Shown piece after piece: positions 60,267 through 64,000 of a stretch of DNA of 64,000 nucleotides. The notes beneath the pieces were generated by a model. The model was not told the DNA's origin. It made no database searches and saw only the letters and a list, made by a program, of their open reading frames with translations. The stretch is from CAVUMR01 sp963742715. GTDB lineage: Bacteria; Actinomycetota; Actinomycetes; Mycobacteriales; Micromonosporaceae. The stretch's first letter is position 1. Each line of letters starts with the position of its first letter. A program made the translations under genes and the position numbers. The stretch spans positions 2,480,001 through 2,544,000 of the forward strand of contig CAVUMR010000002.1 of assembly GCA_963742715.1 (NCBI GenBank), given 5' to 3'.

Positions 60267-63200
60267 TCAGAGCACCCCCAGCTCGCGGTCGATGAAGTCG
60301 AAGACCTCGTCCGGGGTGGCGTCAGTGAGCTTGTCCGCGACCGAGGCGCCCGCGGCCGCGTCGGTCTCGTTGAGCGCGGCGAGCAGGGCCTGGAGCCGGG
60401 AGGTGAGCCGCAGCCGGGCGCTGCGGTCCGGCGTGGACGTCGCCAGCGCCGACTCGAGCCTGTCCAGCTCGCCGAACACCGTGGTGGACGCCGCGAGCCC
60501 GCCGTCCACGAGCGCGGCCTTGACGTATCCGGCCAGCGCGGCGGCGGTCGGGTAGTCGAACACCACCGTGGTGGGCAGCCGTACCCCGGTCGCGGCGGTG
60601 AGCCGGTTACGCAGCTCGACCGCGGTGAGCGAGTCGAAGCCCAGCTCGCGGAAGGCCCGCTCCGGCTCGACCGCGTCCGCCGACGGATGCCCGAGCACCG
60701 CCGCGGCGTGGCCCCGCACCAGGTCCACGAGGGTGGCGTCGCGTTCGGCGTCGGTCTGGTCGGCGAGCAGCGCGGCGAGCGCCTCCGGCGAACCGGCCGC
60801 CGCGTCACCGGCGCGCTGCTCGACGGCGGTACCGGCCTCCGGTACACCGGTGATGAGCTGGCTGCGGCGGACCGCGACGAAGCCCGGCGCGAACTGGCTC
60901 CAGTCGATGTGCGCCACCATCGTCGCGGCGTCGCCACGGGCTACGCACCGGCCGAGCGCGGAGAGCGCCAGTTCGGTGGAGAGCAGGTCGACGCCGTTGC
61001 GTCGCCGCCGTTCGTCCACCGCCTCGTCGGTCGCGGCCATGCCGCCGGCCTGCCACGGTCCCCAGGCGACCGAGGTCGCCGGCAGCCCACTGGCCCGCCG
61101 GGCTTCGGCGAGCCCGTCCAGGTACGCGTTCGCGGCGGCGTAACTGGCCTGCCCCGCGGCGCCGAGCTGCCCGGCCATCGCGGAGAACAGCACGAACGCG
61201 GTCAGCTCCCGGCCCGCGGTCAGCTCGTGCAGGTTCGCCGCGCCGGTCACCTTCGGCCGCAGCGCGGCGGCGAGCCGCTCCGGGTCGAGCCCGTCGATGA
61301 TGCCGTCGTCGAGCACCCCGGCCGCGTGTACCACCCCGGTGAGGTCCGGTACGCCATCCAGCAGCGCGGCCAGCGCGTTCCGGTCGGTCACGTCGCAGGC
61401 GGTGACGGTGACCGTGGTGCCCGCCTCGGTCAGCTCGGCGTCGAGTTCCTTCGCCCCGGGGGCGTCCGGACCCTGCCGACTGACCAGCAGCAGGTGCGCG
61501 GCGCCGTGCCGGGCGAGCCACCGCGCGACCTCGGCGCCGAGCGCGCCGGTACCGCCGGTAACCAGCACGGTGCCGTCGCCGAGCAGGTCACCGTGGAATG
61601 TGTCGCGGGCCGACTGCCCGCCGGGTGCCCGGACCAGCCGGCGTACGTGCAGTCCGGCCCCGTCGACCGCGAGCTGGTCCTCGCTGTCGATGCCGCGCAC
61701 CGCGGCGCACACCAGGTCCCAGGTGAAGGTGTCGAGGGTGTCCGGTACGTCGACCAGCCCGCCCCAGCGCTCCGGGTGCTCCAGCGCGGCCACCCGACCG
61801 AGACCCCAGACCAGGGACTGTGCCGGCCGTACCGTCCGGTCTCCCTTGACCGTGATCGCGGCGCCCCGGGTCAGGCACCACAGCGGTCCGGGTACCTGCG
61901 CGTCGCCGAGCGCCTGGATGAGCGCCAGCGTGACCTCGGGGCGGTCGGTGTCGAGAGCGAGCAGCGAGAGCACGCCGTCGACCGGCTCGCCGTTCGACTC
62001 GTCGTCCGGCTCGCCACCGCGCAGCAGGTCGGCGAGCTCGGCCCGGTCGGCGCGCCCGGCCAGCTCGTCCGGCAGCAGTACGAGCCGGGTCGTAGCGCCA
62101 CGCTGCTCCAGTTCCCGCCGCGCCGCGGCCGCCGTCCCGCCGGTACCTTCGGCCCCGACCACGAGCCAGGTGCCGGTCAGGTGCGGGTCCGGTACGCCGG
62201 CCAGCGGCTGCCACACGCTGCGGTAGCGCAGGTCGTCCAGGGCGGAGCGGTCCCGTTGCTGGCGGCGCCAGGAGGCGAGCACCGGCAACGCCGGCGCCAG
62301 TACGTCGAGCGACTCGGTGGCGGTGAGCGCCGCGAGCGCGTCGAGATCCTCGCTCTCCACCGCCGCCCAGAACGTCGCATCGGCACCGGTCTGCGCGCTG
62401 GCCGGCCCGCGGGTGGCGGTCGGCCAGAAGTGCTGCCGGTCGAACGCGTACGTAGGCAGCGCGACAGCGGGCTTGCTCGGCACGATCGTCGCGTAGTCGA
62501 CCGGCAGCCCGGCGCAGTGCGCCTGCGCCAGGCTGGTCAGCAGCCTCGTGGGGTCGTCCTCGCCGCGCCGCAGCGTGCCCAGCACCTGCCCGGTGGTACC
62601 GGTGTCGTCGAGGATCGCGGTGACCGGCATGCCCAACACCGGATGCGGCGACACCTCGATGAACGCGCGGGCGCCGTCCGCAACCGCGGTACGGACGGCC
62701 TGGTCGAACCGCACCGGTTGGCGCAGGTTGCGCACCCAGTAGTCGGGGCCGAGGTCCGCGCCGTCGATCCAGTCGCCGGTCAGCGTGGAGACGATCCGGG
62801 CGCGGCCGGTCCGCGGCGTGATCCCGTCGAGTCCGCGGCGGATCTCGTCCGCCACCTGGTCCACGGCGGCGGAGTGGGACGCGTAGTCCACCGGGATCAG
62901 CTTGGCGCGGAGGTCCTGCTCGACGAACGCGGCGACCACCTCGGCGACCGCGTCCGGCACCCCGGAGATGACCACCTGGCCGGGGCCGTTGACCGCGGCG
63001 ATCCCGGCACCGGCCGGCAGCACCGCCTCGACCTGGGCGGCCGACGCCTCGATCGAGGCCATCGCGCCCGTGCCGGCCAGACTCGCGAGCGCCTTCGCTC
63101 GGAGTCCGACCACCCGTGCCGCGTCCGCCATCGAGAGCACTCCCGCCACCGCCGCCCCCGCGATCTCACCCTGCGAGTGGCCGATGACTACACCCGGAAC

Positions 63201-64000
63201 AACCCCCACTGCCTCCCACACCTGGGCGAGTCCTACCCCTACTGCCCACAGTGCGGGCTGCACCAGGTCCACCCGATCGAGCCAGTCCTGGGCGTCACCG
63301 GTCAGCAGGGCGGCGAGGTCGATGTCGATCCAGCGGCCCAGCTCCGCCTGGCATTCGGCGAGCGCGGCGTCGAACACCGGGCACCGCCCTACCAGGCCGG
63401 CGGCCATCCCGGCCGACTGGCCACCCTGACCCGGGAACAGCCACACCAGGCTGTCGGCGGCGACGCCGGCCGCCACTCCGGACACGACATTGGCGGCAGG
63501 GGTACCGGATGCGGCCGCGTCCAGACCCGCGACCAACTCCGGCCACGAGTCGCCGACGACCGCGAGCCGCCGTTCGAACGACGGCCGACCAGCCACCAGG
63601 GAAGACGCGACCCGGGCGGGGTCGCCGTCCCGGCCGCGGGCCCAGGCCGCCAGCCTGGCGGCCTGACCGGACAGCGCCCGCTCGGACCGCGCCGACACCG
63701 GCCACACGGTCACCGGCGCGTCGAGGAGCCCCGACGACACCGGCTCCGCCTCCACCGCGTCTGCGGCCGCCGCGTCGGGCGCAGCGGCGGGCGCAGCCGC
63801 CGCGGACGACGCCGGCGACTCGATGATCACGTGCGCGTTCGTGCCGGAGATCCCGAACGAGGACACCGCCGCCCGCCGCGGCCGGCCCTCCACCGCGGGC
63901 CACGGCGTCAACTCGGTCGCCAGCGCCAGCGCGCCGGCGTCCCACTCGACGTGCGGGGTCGGCTCGTCGATGTGCAGCGACGGCGGCACGATCCCGTGCC
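60267..64000 (-). CDS. Type I polyketide synthase subunit, 5' end outside the window: (KS)-AT-KR-ACP
   Basis: The frame stays open to the right edge, which cuts the KS domain; only its end (HIDEPTPHVEW, GISGTNAHVI) is inside. The AT carries GHSQGE and YASH, so methylmalonyl-CoA is predicted. The KR has the cofactor motif GGTGALG, a B-type LDD, the active-site Tyr and the Lys of RPKVTG. The catalytic serine position, however, is Ala (FSAMAG; codon 61179-61181), so reduction is doubtful. The ACP has LGFDSL. The C-terminal docking region (FDFIDRELGVL) fits the N-terminal helix of subunit B, which starts 86 bp downstream. A loading module and possibly more extension modules must lie beyond the window. 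Confidence 0.93.
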   Translation of the reverse strand, partial: HGIVPPSLHIDEPTPHVEWDAGALALATELTPWPAVEGRPRRAAVSSFGISGTNAHVIIESPASSAAAAPAAAPDAAAADAVEAEPVSSGLLDAPVTVWPVSARSERALSGQAARLAAWARGRDGDPARVASSLVAGRPSFERRLAVVGDSWPELVAGLDAAASGTPAANVVSGVAAGVAADSLVWLFPGQGGQSAGMAAGLVGRCPVFDAALAECQAELGRWIDIDLAALLTGDAQDWLDRVDLVQPALWAVGVGLAQVWEAVGVVPGVVIGHSQGEIAGAAVAGVLSMADAARVVGLRAKALASLAGTGAMASIEASAAQVEAVLPAGAGIAAVNGPGQVVISGVPDAVAEVVAAFVEQDLRAKLIPVDYASHSAAVDQVADEIRRGLDGITPRTGRARIVSTLTGDWIDGADLGPDYWVRNLRQPVRFDQAVRTAVADGARAFIEVSPHPVLGMPVTAILDDTGTTGQVLGTLRRGEDDPTRLLTSLAQAHCAGLPVDYATIVPSKPAVALPTYAFDRQHFWPTATRGPASAQTGADATFWAAVESEDLDALAALTATESLDVLAPALPVLASWRRQQRDRSALDDLRYRSVWQPLAGVPDPHLTGTWLVVGAEGTGGTAAAARRELEQRGATTRLVLLPDELAGRADRAELADLLRGGEPDDESNGEPVDGVLSLLALDTDRPEVTLALIQALGDAQVPGPLWCLTRGAAITVKGDRTVRPAQSLVWGLGRVAALEHPERWGGLVDVPDTLDTFTWDLVCAAVRGIDSEDQLAVDGAGLHVRRLVRAPGGQSARDTFHGDLLGDGTVLVTGGTGALGAEVARWLARHGAAHLLLVSRQGPDAPGAKELDAELTEAGTTVTVTACDVTDRNALAALLDGVPDLTGVVHAAGVLDDGIIDGLDPERLAAALRPKVTGAANLHELTAGRELTAFVLFSAMAGQLGAAGQASYAAANAYLDGLAEARRASGLPATSVAWGPWQAGGMAATDEAVDERRRRNGVDLLSTELALSALGRCVARGDAATMVAHIDWSQFAPGFVAVRRSQLITGVPEAGTAVEQRAGDAAAGSPEALAALLADQTDAERDATLVDLVRGHAAAVLGHPSADAVEPERAFRELGFDSLTAVELRNRLTAATGVRLPTTVVFDYPTAAALAGYVKAALVDGGLAASTTVFGELDRLESALATSTPDRSARLRLTSRLQALLAALNETDAAAGASVADKLTDATPDEVFDFIDRELGVL

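Overview
The window is very GC-rich with strong G/C third-position bias, few but clear intergenic stem-loops, and many GTG starts: a high-GC actinomycete. Gene order in the first 16 kb (ligA, a B12-independent methionine-synthase-like gene, mnmA, a cysteine desulfurase, etfA, etfB, a divergent methyltransferase) matches the order I remember for Mycobacterium tuberculosis Rv3014c to Rv3030. That places the left part in the conserved actinobacterial chromosome core. A Micromonosporaceae-like host is a guess from codon habits and polyketide content, not a demonstrated assignment.

Left third (1-22.6 kb), mostly housekeeping: the N-terminus of a membrane protein; ligA with an apparent +1 frameshift; a membrane cyclic-di-GMP phosphodiesterase; a TrpB2-type enzyme; a MetE-like protein; a succinic-semialdehyde-type dehydrogenase; a Uma2 protein; mnmA and cysteine desulfurase overlapping by 4 bp; bioY; etfBA; a methyltransferase; a DUF885 metalloprotein; a DUF5988-like small protein; a DrrAB-type exporter pair; a HAD phosphatase; a 4'-phosphopantetheinyl transferase; and a cold-shock-domain protein ending in a good terminator.

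From 22.6 to 24.4 kb I see no convincing gene. I read this as the junction between the core genome and a biosynthetic gene cluster. The cluster starts with a large LAL/LuxR activator (24,383-27,226, + strand) carrying five TTA codons, so it is probably under bldA control. Convergent to it is an operon of ABC ATPase, ABC-2 permease and family-1 glycosyltransferase (30,514 to 27,246, - strand). Paired CCCCTA sites 21-22 bp apart lie upstream of both transcription units and are a candidate operator for the activator.

The right half (30.6-64 kb, all - strand) is a modular type I polyketide synthase, read right to left. Subunit A (5' end outside the window) has KS-AT-KR-ACP, B has two KS-AT-DH-KR-ACP modules, C has KS-AT-KR-ACP, D has two KS-AT-KR-ACP modules, and E has KS-AT-ACP-TE. 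Docking helices at the subunit ends agree with the order A-B-C-D-E. AT and KR motifs predict a chain end with a methyl-branched diene, a 1,3-polyol run and an unreduced 3-oxo group at the thioesterase. The likely product is a glycosylated macrolactone, exported by the adjacent transporter. The phosphopantetheinyl transferase at 21 kb could activate the carrier proteins.

Points most worth checking: a 61-bp twin-hairpin repeat placed in frame in two KS-AT linkers, the near-identical AT blocks, a KR lacking its catalytic serine, an AT with an IASH motif, the candidate LAL operator pairs, and the ligA frameshift.
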